In this document: piece by piece, positions 47,807 through 58,356 of the stretch
Position numbering within the stretch: the first letter of the stretch is position 1
Layout: every line of letters begins with the position of its first letter
Assembly: GCA_948567375.1 (NCBI GenBank)
Contig: OX419758.1
Location: 22,945,001-23,009,000, forward strand
Reading direction: 5' to 3'
Source of the DNA: Lunularia cruciata
Lineage: Eukaryota > Streptophyta > Marchantiopsida > Lunulariales > Lunulariaceae
Length of the DNA stretch: 64,000 nucleotides
Program-made: the position numbers and the translations under genes
Notes under the pieces: model-generated
Databases searched by the model: none
What the model was told of the DNA's origin: nothing
What the model saw: only the letters and a program-made list of their open reading frames with translations

Positions 47807-48312
47807 CCTGTGCTGTCCCCACCCGTCGTTGGGGACAGATCTATCTCTCGTCTTGTTCCTGCCCTTCGGCGCAGAGGCCGTTCGGGGACGAGGATTATTA
47901 TAACATAATTTACTACAGGTCTATAGGGGGGCGTTGCGGCGCATGAAAGGACGACACGATAGAGTAAGCAAATTTTTCAGAGAGGTTAAATTCTGTTTAT
48001 ATTCCTTCGCCGAGGGGCCAGTATGATGAAGCGCCAGTTTTACCGGGCCTCATTTTCAAGGATGTGAAGGAAAGGTCGAATCGTGTGTAGTATTAAGTAT
48101 CTGCCTTGCGAATGTAGAGTGTGTCAGACCAGGCGTAGATTTTGTTCTTGAGGTCGAGCTTGAAATTTCGAGCTGGGGAATCCTGCTGCTCTTCGAAGTT
48201 TGTCGAGAGATTTTTGTCGTGTAAGTTGTCTGTGGAAGTCCTTTGAGATTGTTGGAAGCTTACCCAACAAGGTAGATTGTGTTTTGATAATTTAAGGTGT
48301 TGGATAGGAAGG
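47807..48312 (+). other. CpG-rich leader region of the COMT-like gene
   Basis: No coding sequence is recognised. Being GC/CpG-rich and directly upstream of the first ATG, it probably holds the promoter and 5' UTR. I see no clear TATA box. Confidence 0.4.
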
Positions 48313-49296
48313 ATGGTACCAGAGGCACTGGCAAGCGCATGGACGTTTCTTACCGCTATGGTGAGTAGTACGTTGCGGAGAAATGGGCAGGTAGGAGATG
48401 GACGAGAGCAAAAATTGCTGCAGTACGTGGTGGAAAATGCTGAGAAAAATCCGGAATCGGTTTTGAAAGCGATCGATCAGTATGCGCGCCGGTCGTGGCT
48501 CATGAATATTGGAGACGACAAGGGGATGTATCTCGACCAGGCAATAACGGCGCGCAAACCCAAAGCAGTTCTGGAAATTGGAGCTTACGTTGGCTACTCA
48601 GCTGTCAGGATCGGCAGGCTGTTGGATCAGCCCGGTTCAAAGATGATTAGTTTGGAAATGTCTGCGGAGAATGCTAGCATCGCTCGACAGGTTGTCGCCC
48701 ATGCTGGTAAGCTCGTGCTTCTTAGATCTGCAATTTCAGAGAAACATTCAATACCTGTGAGTTCAACTGTCTTCTGTCTCAGAGTGGCTCCCAAACTAGT
48801 GCAGTTGTTTGCAGTTTGGCGCTTCTTCTGATTCACAGTTTCAATGTCATCACCAATGGCTTTGCAGCAACTACTGCATTTTAGACGATTGCCAGCAAGG
48901 ATTATTGTTCATGTTGCGATTTCTCATGGGCGATACTAAATCTGTTATCCTATAGGCCTGTCCGATAAGGTGCAACTGGTAGAGGGCATTTTGAAGGACA
49001 AGATCGACGAGGTGAAGAGGCTGCTTCACGATCGGGACGCTGAGATTTTTGACTTCGTGTTTCTTGACCATGACAAGGACCACTACCTCCCAGACTTCCT
49101 TATTCTGAAAGAGCATGGGCTAGTTGGCAAAGGCACAGTCTTGTTTGCCGACAATATGAGAATCCCTGGATCCCCCGTGTACAGGGAATACGTGATGAAA
49201 ACTAATGCGGATGATTTTGACACAGTGGAGCACAAGACACAGGTGGAGTACATCAGATGGCTGCCAGACACTGTTGTCATTTCGACCTTGAAGTAA
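48313..49296 (+). CDS. Catechol O-methyltransferase-like protein, two exons
   Basis: Exon 1 is 48313-48706 and exon 2 is 48956-49296. The intron 48707-48955 (249 bp) is GTAAGC...TATAG, and the join reads HA-GLSDKV in frame. The product is 244 residues. It resembles animal COMT throughout: an N-terminal helix block (LLQYVVENAEKNPESVLKAI), MNIGDDKG, the S-adenosylmethionine motif VLEIGAYVGYSAVR (about residue 96), the acidic SLEMS motif, then FLDHDKDHYLPD with the metal-binding Asp and catalytic Lys, ADN (metal), and the Glu in VEYIRW that in COMT contacts catechol oxygen. All expected active-site residues are present, so it is probably a working Mg-dependent O-methyltransferase acting on a catechol-type substrate; the actual substrate is unknown. 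The first ATG after an in-frame stop was chosen. The N-terminus is mildly hydrophobic (ALASAWTFLTAMV). Plants usually have CCoAOMT-type enzymes, which look different. Confidence 0.9.
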
Positions 49297-49763
49297 AGGA
49301 CCTTCAATGTGCAGGAAACATTTTCAGAAGAAGTTTCAGAAAATTTTCAATGACCGCCGAACTAATCAATCCTCGCGGCAGCAATTTCTGTGGAGAAATG
49401 CAGAGACAAGCATTAGCCGAGGCCTCCTTGGTCCACACCTTCCACACTTCTGCGATGGAAAACTCGACGTAGGATTCTTGCAGAATTCATTATGGCTCTT
49501 ACTGGGAGAATCGCAAGATTCTCGCAGCTGCATGTTACGGACTCCGATGTAGATCATTCTACCCTAGAAGCGAATATCATTGTACAGTTCTTGTCAATAG
49601 TACCTACCAAAAGCTGTAGCCTTGCATCAGGCCATCTAGGTTACCTAGGGTTGTTAAATTACTACCGCGGATTTTTGGGAAGGTAGTTACTGTCATTATG
49701 ATGTGGCGTCATAGGCCATGGTCCTTTAAAAATTATTACATCATAAGTTCGAGGTGTCGATTG
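49297..49763 (+). other. 3' flank of the COMT-like gene
   Basis: Probably 3' UTR then intergenic. An open frame at 49492-49686 has no known domain. Confidence 0.35.
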
Positions 49764-49997
49764 CTTTGTGTTTGCAGTCTACGAGGATGCTATTGCACTG
49801 TGTATAGCGAGTCTTCTGGTTTTCTTCTCTGCGAAGGTTTCTTTCTGGTCGATGATTTTCGCTCAGTTCCACGCGGATATTTCAGCAGCACACAATGTTT
49901 TTAACCAGCCTAACGAACAAAAACACTGGATTCGCACTGCTATGCAGACTGTAATCCCTGTATTCACCGTCATGATTGTAGGCATTTGCAGATATGA
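49764..49997 (+). CDS. Possible exon of an unrecognised membrane protein
   Basis: The open frame (within 49768-50166) begins just after a TTTGTGTTTGCAG-like acceptor and encodes two hydrophobic stretches: AIALCIASLLVFFSAKVSFW and TVIPVFTVMIVGI, with a polar link between. After about 49995 the frame loses this character. A GT donor would be near 49998. I do not recognise the family and found no companion exons, so this may be chance. Confidence 0.25.
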
Positions 49998-50942
49998 AGT
50001 AATCCGATTACACAAGCCTGACGGAATGGCCACAAGTTGTCAGTATCTGGGCAGCTGTGGTCGGGGCGTTTACTATGTGTCTCTGCAAGGGTCCAACTTT
50101 TTTCGGCGAGGATCCAGTCACAGCACCATAGCAGTCGAGGTTGGACATAATTGGACATTAATATGACAACAGTTTATATGAAAGGATGGTTAATATCCAT
50201 TGCTGGGCTATGGAGTCGATTACTGGCAGCGCTCTGTCTTGTGGAAAATTGCCTGTGTATGGGTATATACACTAACCTACAGATTCCAGCTCTCAAGCGG
50301 TTTCCTGTTCTTGTTTCACTCTCTACTTGCCCCATTTTCGTGATGTGAGTGCCATAGCCAATTACCGGACTCTGAACCGTTTCACAAGCATCGGACTGTA
50401 TTTATCCCATCTTCAATTCAGGAACCATAGTCTCTATGGGATCCTCAATTTTTGTTTTGCTATCCCAAAAGCTTTCGGCAGCACATGAAAGTTACTTCAG
50501 GTACCCATTAACCCAACACCCGAATAATCCATCAACCTCTTAGAGAAGAGAAGTGGAAGCCCGATTTCACCTTGTTGTATCTCCTCTCTGTAAGGTGGAT
50601 ACCAAAGCATCCGGACCCCAGATTGAAACATTCCACGACGTACTCCATTGTGAATGTTGTGCATTCTGCACGCAGGTTTCATCGGGCAAAGTACCATTGT
50701 TGATGATGACGTGGTCTTTGTGATCTTATAAGTATCAGAGATCAGAATGTTAGGATAGAAGTTCCATCATCCTACTCTCTAAAAAAGAATAAACCCTCTT
50801 CCGGTATGTCCTTGGCTAAATCAGATGATCCAGAAGGCACATTGGATTCTTGGACACTAAACCTTTGCAGACTTTCAATGTTCCCTTCAATAAAAGCAAA
50901 TGGCTCTAGTCGAGAATATAGGAGCATTGATCATGAGCTCCT
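49998..50942. other. Intergenic sequence
   Basis: CpG-containing sequence with short frames on both strands, none with a recognised domain. Confidence 0.4.
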
Positions 50943-51265
50943 TAGGGAAAGGCGACCACCGGAGAACACATGAAAGATAGGAAGACCCCATCAACCCATA
51001 CCTTGTACTTCGCAAGGGAGAGACGTAAAATGGGGCTAGGCTCCAGTAATTCCCATATGAGAAATTTGCTCTCCCGTTCCTAAGGAATTTGAGTTATGCA
51101 AATTGTAAGGTCTATAAACTATTTTTTTTAAAAGTATCACCTAGAACCTAGAGTGCTAATTCTCCTAGAACCTAGAGTGATAACTCTCCTATGGATTGCA
51201 CCATTCCATGTATTTTTTTGAGCAATAGACACTATTGTTTAAAATATATTAAAAAATGTAAAAGT
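50943..51265 (+). repeat. R1 interspersed repeat, long copy
   Basis: GGGAAAGGCGACCACC, then GGGAGAGACGTAAAATGGGG, CCATATGAGAAATTTGCTCT, and CTCTCCTATGGATTGCACCA at the right, in the same order as the copy at 15565-15860. A 23-bp segment around CTCCTAGAACCTAGAGTG is duplicated at about 51140-51190. Confidence 0.75.
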
Positions 51266-51640
51266 AAGATTCGATATCCTTGGCGTCTATCACGATAAAC
51301 TCTTTTATATTTTTTATATTTTTTACTTGTGCATTTTTTACATTTTTTACACCATAGCTCTATATAACTCCAAAGCTAAACGAACAAAGAAATAATCTTA
51401 TTGCATACCCCTATACTTGGAGATTTTTCATGTTGTTGTTACACTCGGCCATTCATCCAAGAGTACGAGTAATCACTCCCTCTAACATGGGGTCTACAAA
51501 GATAACATCCACCACTATTATTTGATAATTTCATATCAAGAATAAGTTTACTCTGACCCGTGTCATCTGCATAGAATATGAACAAGTAAAGGTATCCAAG
51601 CAAAGATATCCATTCCCTTGTGCTATGATAAACATTATAA

Positions 51641-52344
51641 CTCAATTACACCTTTATATATCTAGGGGCTTCGATTCTTACAGTTCTTGTAATTGTATTT
51701 CCTGATTCATTACGGTCAGTGGATAGGCAAAACGACTGGAGCTGTCAATTAGGCCGCACGTTGACTCTTCAGTACTCCGGTTATACTTCCTTGTACAGCT
51801 TGAAAGAGATCTGAACCAAAAATAAAGAGGTTATTCAAGTTAGCAATCATTGAAAAAAAAGGGGAAAAAATCGATAGATCGCGTACAACGATGAGACAAA
51901 AAGAGGTAAAATGTGCCTAAGCCCCAATAGTACCGGTAATCATTCAGAGAAGCAAGGAGTTTGATCGGTTGGATCTCAGCTCTTTCTGGAGCAGTGGTCA
52001 AACTGCCAAATCTTGGCATCAAAGTTCCGACTTAAAAGTTTGTGTTCAAACTATTTTGAACCTGCTTGCGATCGCCAGAGAGGTCACTCCAATAACCTGA
52101 ATAGAAACTTCACGAAGCTCAGGTAAGATGCAGATCAACAGTCGTATCATCTTAGAATTGCTATCAAGTTTTCAAGACCTCTTTGAAACAGCCTGCATTC
52201 CACTCTGTATCGGATATAGCGCCAGCAAGTCATATATCCGGCATACATCGTGTGCAGTCTTCATATTCATATGGTAATTTTCACTTTGTTCTAAATGACC
52301 TCTTATAGTGGTTTCCCTGTGATTGCCTCCCAAGTGGATCGATC
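51641..52344 (-). repeat. Duplicated copy of the BTB gene 3' end
   Basis: It is colinear with 54002-54727 with small differences (shared words include GACTGGAGCTGTCAATTAGG, CCGCACGTTGACTCTT, GGTTGGATCTCAGCTCTTTC). On the minus strand it includes the last 12 codons and stop of the BTB protein (RSTWEAITGKPL) and breaks off at the codon before them. So it is a truncated copy of the gene's tail and 3' flank, lying downstream of the gene in the same orientation. An R1 tail fragment is included (about 51885-51945). Confidence 0.9.
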
Positions 52345-52409
52345 TGCACTCCAAGACTATATATATAGGTATGAGAGAACAGATGCCGTTCCCAGAACGG
52401 TTATCCAGA

Positions 52410-52641
52410 ACGCATGAGGTGCACAAGATCGTTAAGCAAGATGTACATGATATGCAACGCTAGAGTAGTATGAAATCCCTAAGTTAGAATGCATCGAAGG
52501 TAACTTACAGCAATGGCATAATCGAACGCATGAGGTGCACAAGATCGTTAAGCAAGATGTACATGATATGCAACGCTAGAGTAGTATGAAATCCCTAAGT
52601 TAGAATGCATCGAAGGTAACGTACAGCAATGGCATAATCGA
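52410..52641. repeat. 116-bp tandem duplication, nearly identical copies
   Basis: Units 52410-52525 and 52526-52641, starting ACGCATGAGGTGCACAAGAT, differ at one visible base (CTTAC versus CGTAC), so the event is recent. Confidence 0.95.
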
Positions 52642-53178
52642 AGCAAACCTATTGGAACAACTGCATATATAGAGAAGAAACATCAGCAAATGAAAGGCGA
52701 AGTAAATATCATTGAGAAACCAGTAGATAGCAATTCGCATATGTGAGAAGAAAAAGGGCGACCGCGTAGGAAAAATGAGAGGTATGTGAGAGGTAGCCAT
52801 CAAAGAAGCGGATGCCGACCCGCCCACATCAGTAGAGAAAAGATACATCAGGAATAAACGGCCAACTTAACCGGATGGAGAAAAACTGGTGTCAAGAGAC
52901 AAGAAGTAATCTGTAAATATCACGGGTCAAGGAAGATCGGAGTCAGGAAACTACATCGTGGAAGGTGTAGGAGAAAGAGCATTGGAAGTAGAATATATCG
53001 CGGTGCAAGGAACATCTAAATCAGGAAACTAAAATCGTGGAAGGTGTAGGAGAAAGAGCACTAGAAGGAGATATCGGTCAGGGAAAGAGGGAAGAGGAGC
53101 AAAACATCCCGACTGGTATAGATATATCATAGCAAGCGCAATGGACACCTGAATCTAGAGAAACCAAAACTATCTTGG

Positions 53179-53250
<72 letters not shown>

Positions 53251-54001
53251 TCCAAGACTATATATATTTATAGATGTGACACATTCCACTGGAAACTCAA
53301 GGTGAGGAAGGATCTAAAAGGCCCCTCTTGCACTCTTGCACTTTGACATTTTGATTCCCAAGTGAATTCGATAGTAAACGATCAAAGATTTATCTAATTT
53401 GACCTATGGGTATCACAATGTATATATAATCTACTATAGAGAAAAATACACAACCTTATAGAGAGAAATACATATCCTGACATTGCTAAAGTAGTAGATA
53501 AAAAATTTATGAAATGAACCATGGTAAATAAATATCCCCCAAAGGATCTCTCTATTGTCGTGTGTTGTCGTGTATCCATGACAATAGACTCCAAAATGAT
53601 GATTCTTTTCTATAATCACCCATTTGGATAATAAAGGAAAACAAAAAAGCCATAGAGTTCCCGCTCGAGGAGAATGAAATTCACCCAAGATTCCACTTCC
53701 ACCTAAACTCTCTAAAGATAAATATCCAAGAGATATTATTAAAAACATTTTCAACATTGACCTGTAAAATAATCTACGAGTGAATCTCTAAGAATGCCTC
53801 GATGCTTAGAGAAATAGCTTACTAACTTCCGAGTGTATCCATTCGAAACTGATGTGAATTAAAATGCTCTCTTAAGTGAAACGATGTTGAGAGCCAATGA
53901 AATGGATAACCAACCACAAAAGATCTCTCCAATAATATCGATCTAATGCCCCCTACTTTTCTCCTTCGCCATGAAGTTGACTAACCCCTTCCACCCAAGA
54001 A
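52642..54001. other. Intergenic sequence between the two BTB-tail copies
   Basis: It contains an R1 head fragment (52754-52790) and a duplicated block of about 80 bp (ATCGTGGAAGGTGTAGGAGA twice between 52950 and 53065). It also has an (AT)n run and no gene that I recognise. An open frame on the minus strand (53394-53757) has hydrophobic stretches but no known match. Confidence 0.4.
53180..53247. repeat. (AT)n microsatellite, about 68 bp
   Basis: An unbroken TA/AT alternating run. Confidence 0.97.
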
Positions 54002-54684
54002 AACTGAATACACCTTTATATCTAGTTGCTTCGATTTTTACAGTTCTTGTTATTTATTGTATTTCCGGATTTATTACGAGTCAATGGAGAGGTATAACGA
54101 CTGGAGCTGTCAATTAGGCCGCACGTTGACTCTTTGCGTACTCCGGTTATACTTCCTTGTACAGCTTGAAAGAGATCTGAACCAAAAAGTAAGGTTATTC
54201 AAGTTAGCAATTAGTGAGAAAAAACGCGTAAAAAACACAAAGGGATGGAATATGGATGGATTACGTACAACGAATGAGAGAAAAGAGGTAAAATGGGCCT
54301 AAGCCCCAATAGTATCGGTAATCATTCAGATAAGCAAGGAGTTTGATCGGTTGGATCTCAGCTCTTTCTGGAGCAGTGGTCAAACTGCCAAATTTTGGCA
54401 TCAAAGTTCCGACTTAAAAGTTTGTGTTCAAACTATTTTGGACCTACTTGCGATGGCCAGAGAGGTCACTCCAATAACCTGGATAGAAACTTCACCAAGC
54501 TCGGGAAAGATGCAGATTGATAATCGTATCATCTTAGAATTGCTATCAAGTTTTCAAGACCTCTTTGAAACAGCCTGCATTCCACTCTGTATCGGATATA
54601 GCGGCAGTAAGTCATATATCCGGCATACATCGTGTGCAGTCTTCATATTCCTATGGTAATTTTCACTTTGTTCTAAATATCCTC
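54002..54684 (-). other. 3' flank/UTR of the BTB gene, parent of the duplicated block
   Basis: Colinear with 51641-52300. It includes an R1 tail fragment (about 54270-54325: GAGAAAAGAGGTAAAATGGG, CCCCAATAGTATCGG). Since both copies hold the R1 tail, R1 was present before the duplication. Confidence 0.75.
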
Positions 54685-55988
54685 TTATAGTGGTTTCCCT
54701 GTGATAGCCTCCCAAGTGGATCGATCCACCGTGTGGTTGCCGAAGGGCCTTGGAGCGACTTGCTTAGAGATGATTGGGAAAACCGTATCGAAATTCTGTT
54801 TGACAAATTTAGTGGACTCTGTCTCCAATTTCGTGGACCCGTAGAGAGTGGCGAGCCATAGTCTGATGCATATATTTTCTTGTGTAAAACCTTTTGAAAG
54901 TTCGTTCTCTGCAACTTCCTTGAGCACAACAATGTCATATTTGTGAGCGACCTTCAGTACTTCTTCAGCAGGTGCTTCTGTGGTGAACAGGATATTTGCA
55001 GTGTAGCAAAAGTTCACCATAGCTCGTAAAACTGGGGCACCAACGTCCGCAATCTTCACAACACCCGTCTCCTTCTCTTCCATCTCACTTTCGAACATCC
55101 TCCGGAATACAGCCGACCTGCCAGCCTGACTGACAAAAGAACACAATTACTTCCACTATCGCACTATGACAGTGTATTGAATGTTCAGGTCACCAGGTCA
55201 ACTTTCGGTATCCAAAATCTCACAGAACAGAAGTCACCTACAGTATCAGAAACACTCATGATGGTCGAAGAAACAATGCAGACTTCAGGAACTGTTTCAG
55301 GCCATTATTATGAGGATTCACTTACGGTTTGATTCTCAGAGATAAAACGCTGAAAGACTCGATTTCTTTGACTGAACCCACAAATCACGTTCAGATCAGG
55401 ATAACGTTCCCTTGGAAATTCAAAAAGTTCTTACAATGCACACCTTGATAGTAAAATGTTCAGTTCATCAAATGAGTTCCAGCCAAGCCGGCTTTACATT
55501 AGGATCCCTTTCCTCGGAACCATCAGTTGAAATAAGTTCCAGCTGTTGTCCTCACTGAATCGTTCTTGAAGCCTGAGTATGTCGTTTATAGCATTTCGTC
55601 AACTAAGCTTCTGACCTTGAGCGAATGTTGGCCACTATCCAATGGACCAGATCCCCAGAGCCGGAACTGAGGTTTGATTGTTAGTAAACTTCAAATGCAA
55701 TGACAAAACGTTGGGTTCTTAACTCACCATGACAAAACGATGTGCATATACGGGCACGGAATCACGACCCAAAAACTTCAAGTCTCCACGAAAAGAATCA
55801 CTCATGGGACCAGGTTCAAAAGTCTGAAGAAATTCCAGCTTCGATCTTATCTCCGAACAATTGCATGCAGCTGGAGCTCCGAATACTAAGCTCTGGCACG
55901 CGCACCCGCACATATTTCGAGCCTGAAAAGACGTAGCGCCTGGAGAAGGGTAATCATTGGAAAAGGAATTACGGAAATAAAAAGACAT
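54685..55988 (-). CDS. BTB/POZ domain protein, two exons
   Basis: Exon 1 is 55988-55728 and exon 2 is 55125-54685, minus strand; the intron is GTGAGTT...GTCAG (602 bp). The join gives YAHRFVM-AGRSAVFRRMF in frame, and the product is 233 residues. An N-terminal stretch of about 60 residues precedes the BTB domain. The domain starts at SDSFRGDLKFLG and continues with the invariant YAHR...SAVFRRMFESEMEE, VVKIADVGAPVLRAMVNFCYTA, then KVAHKYDIVVLKEVAENELSK. The C-terminal BACK-like helices include ICIRLWLATLYGSTKLE. It resembles plant At4g08455-type BTB proteins, which serve as substrate adaptors for CUL3 ubiquitin ligases; that role is inferred. The start was taken as the first ATG in frame with the domain; further upstream exons carrying the Cys motif of At4g08455 could exist. 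The last codons are copied at 52309-52344. Confidence 0.85.
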
Positions 55989-56577
55989 GAGATAATTCTG
56001 CTATTGACTACCAGATCTGCGAGAAAAGAAGGTCTTTTAGTGAGTGAACTGGAGAACGATGAAGAACCCACTGAGAAACGAGAGAAGAACTCTCTTGCTC
56101 GCAAAGCCCTGTGAAGAAACTGATCTAAAACCACAGTAACAGAGACAACCGTCGAATGGATCTTGAGTTGGGCCTATAATCATCCCCCTTTGACGTCAAC
56201 GCCTTACAGAGCGGCAGTACGCCAAGTGGTTCGTTGAAGCGGTGACACATTGATTTGTCATTCTCTGCCAATTAGATTTTGCCTCCCACAGCGAGTGTGC
56301 GACACATGGATATTCGTACAAGCTTCCTGCGGTGATTGGGAAGGAACTTATGCATTGAAGTCCTGCCAGGATTTTCTGCGTTGTATGTGTCGAGTGAAAT
56401 AAGTAAGACTGGCAGGGGTTAGGTTAGTGATTGGATTGGTTAACTGTAGGCGAGTGGAAGGAGAAACTGTCCCAAAATTCCGCAGTTGCAGTTACAATTC
56501 GGAAATAGTCAACTTGCATCATGTTCTACAAAATCTCATAGCAACAGAATACATTTCCCCTCCTTATTAACGTGAGT
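55989..56577. other. Upstream region of the BTB gene
   Basis: CpG-containing sequence, probably promoter and 5' UTR. TGACGTCAAC at 56191-56200 is a CRE/bZIP-type palindrome. An overlapping minus-strand frame (55886-56134) is out of phase with the gene. Confidence 0.35.
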
Positions 56578-56680
56578 GAAAGGCGACCGCGTAGAAAAAA
56601 CGAAGGATGGGAAGACCCCCATCAAGCCGTACAAGGGAGAGACAAAAAAGGTAAAATGGGGCTAAGTCCCATTAAGTCCT
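56578..56680 (+). repeat. R1 interspersed repeat, best-preserved short copy
   Basis: TGAAAGGCGACCGCGTAG, then GATGGGAAGACCCCCATCAA, GCCGTACAAGGGAGAGAC, and GGTAAAATGGGGCTAAGTCC. This copy best shows the family's core of about 100 bp. Confidence 0.8.
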
Positions 56681-58356
56681 TATTAACTAAGTAACTGACT
56701 AAAAAGCAATGAACTCAAGAGCACAGAAGGATTTGGTTCGTAGAGAAGATGGTAACGCAGAGGGTACTGGGGCCAGCTGAGAATTCCACCCAACAAACAG
56801 TTTCTTCAAGGCGCTTGGAGGAAGTATTTTACTTGTTTCTTCCGTTGTTTTGCTTTGTTACAAGACGCATCCACGAATGGAATGGCTGGAAGTGTTCTCT
56901 TTAAGACCGAGTCAGGGTTCTTACATATTACGTAAGACTACAGAACCCGTTGTACACAAGACTGACTCTGACAGATGATCGTAACCTAGAAGAGATCGTC
57001 ATAACTATCAGTTTCAAAGATTGGCAAGCATGCTTAAGTATGCATTGAGGGGTTAGTATGATGTTTTTGATGCATAGGTACTCACGGTACATAGTGAGTG
57101 CAAGTGTTAACTTTGAGAAAGAAGCATGACACGCTGACAGCAAGAAGATGTTAGTGCATAGGACATGAACTGCCCGAGTCTCACAAATAATGAGACGCCC
57201 GAAGGGCGGCGGGTGTACGAGAGCTGGCATTAACCCCTGCATGCATTATGTCAGCATGAGTTCCTCAACACTGAAAAACACAATAGAGAAGCAGCCTTTT
57301 TATAGCACATCTGCACGATAACACCCACGACTTCGTCAGTGCCCTGCGGGGTGCCAAGGCAGCTAGATGCAATGCCACTGTCTCCCCTCCCGAATTCCTG
57401 ATCTTTTGCTTATGAGTGCCAGGGTTCTCACATGATACTCTGAAAGTTCTCGCTAATCGACTCTACACGGTAATTGTACAGCTGCTCATACTGCACTGTG
57501 TGCTTTTCTATCATAAATATCTTCTTTCCTCGCAGGTCCAGCTTCCAAGTGACTACTTGGGTACTGCAAACTCTAGCATCCACCGACATGAACGTGATAT
57601 TTCTTCCAACGGTTTTCATATCCCTTGATCTAGTGGGCTCTGCTTATAAATGCACATTCTCGAATATCCTAAGTGGAATATATTGCAGATTCAAGGCCAG
57701 TTTCAGGCCTCGAAGTTCGCTTTGAGCTTAAATTACTCTCCTGAACATTGTACAAGTCATGAGTTGATGCAAACTAGGTCACCAATAAACACAATTCTGT
57801 GAAGCATGACTGCTACAGTCTAGTCTACGTACAGTAACGGAAATGCCCGTCGTAATATCATCTACCCATGCCGCAATAGCTCCGATTAGCTGTGGCTTCT
57901 ACTCATTCACAGCTCCTTTCGACATGGTCGTAATCAAGCAACGGTTATCGGGAAGGGTCTTGACAACCACAGTACATCCGGCACTTCACAGGAGTACACT
58001 ATTTCCACCGTCGGCAAGAAGCTCTAGGCTTCGGGTCCTGCAGTACAACCGACCCGCATAGGGCACTGCAACCTTTCCTTACTCAACCTAAGTCCTTCTC
58101 TGTTTCTCTCACACAACTTTCCTTGCCAGCGAACTGCGGGGTACGAGAGTAGATGTCGGCTCCCCAGGAAATCCCTCTCTAGACTTGATCACCTTGAACC
58201 CTGAAGCAACGCAAGATAAACTGCAGAGCTGCTTCAGCGTTCGTATTAACAACCAAAAGGAATGAACTGGGCGTGAAGGCCGCTTAGAAATTCACGATCA
58301 CGGTCACTCCGGAGAATAAGTCACGACTATTCCCCGTTCCTCGACTCAATGCTGCA
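56681..58356. other. Intergenic sequence with a possible small exon pair
   Basis: No recognised gene. At 57416-57628 (+) a frame could splice from 57469 (GGTAATTG donor) to 57535 (CTCGCAG acceptor), reading ANRLYT-VQLPSDYLGTANSSI...; I do not know the family. The minus-strand frame 56928-57242 has no domain. Confidence 0.3.

Noticed and set aside
48277-48312. Extended start of the COMT-like protein upstream of ATG 48313
   Set aside because: The extension relies on a TTG codon, unlikely in a plant gene; ATG 48313 gives a normal N-terminus.
48707-48831. Reading the COMT-like frame through to a stop at 48831
   Set aside because: The sequence after 48706 loses family similarity and begins with a GTAAGC donor; the true frame continues in exon 2 at 48956.
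55886-56134. An 82-codon minus-strand frame upstream of the BTB gene
   Set aside because: It is out of frame with exon 1 and has no similarity; probably leader sequence.
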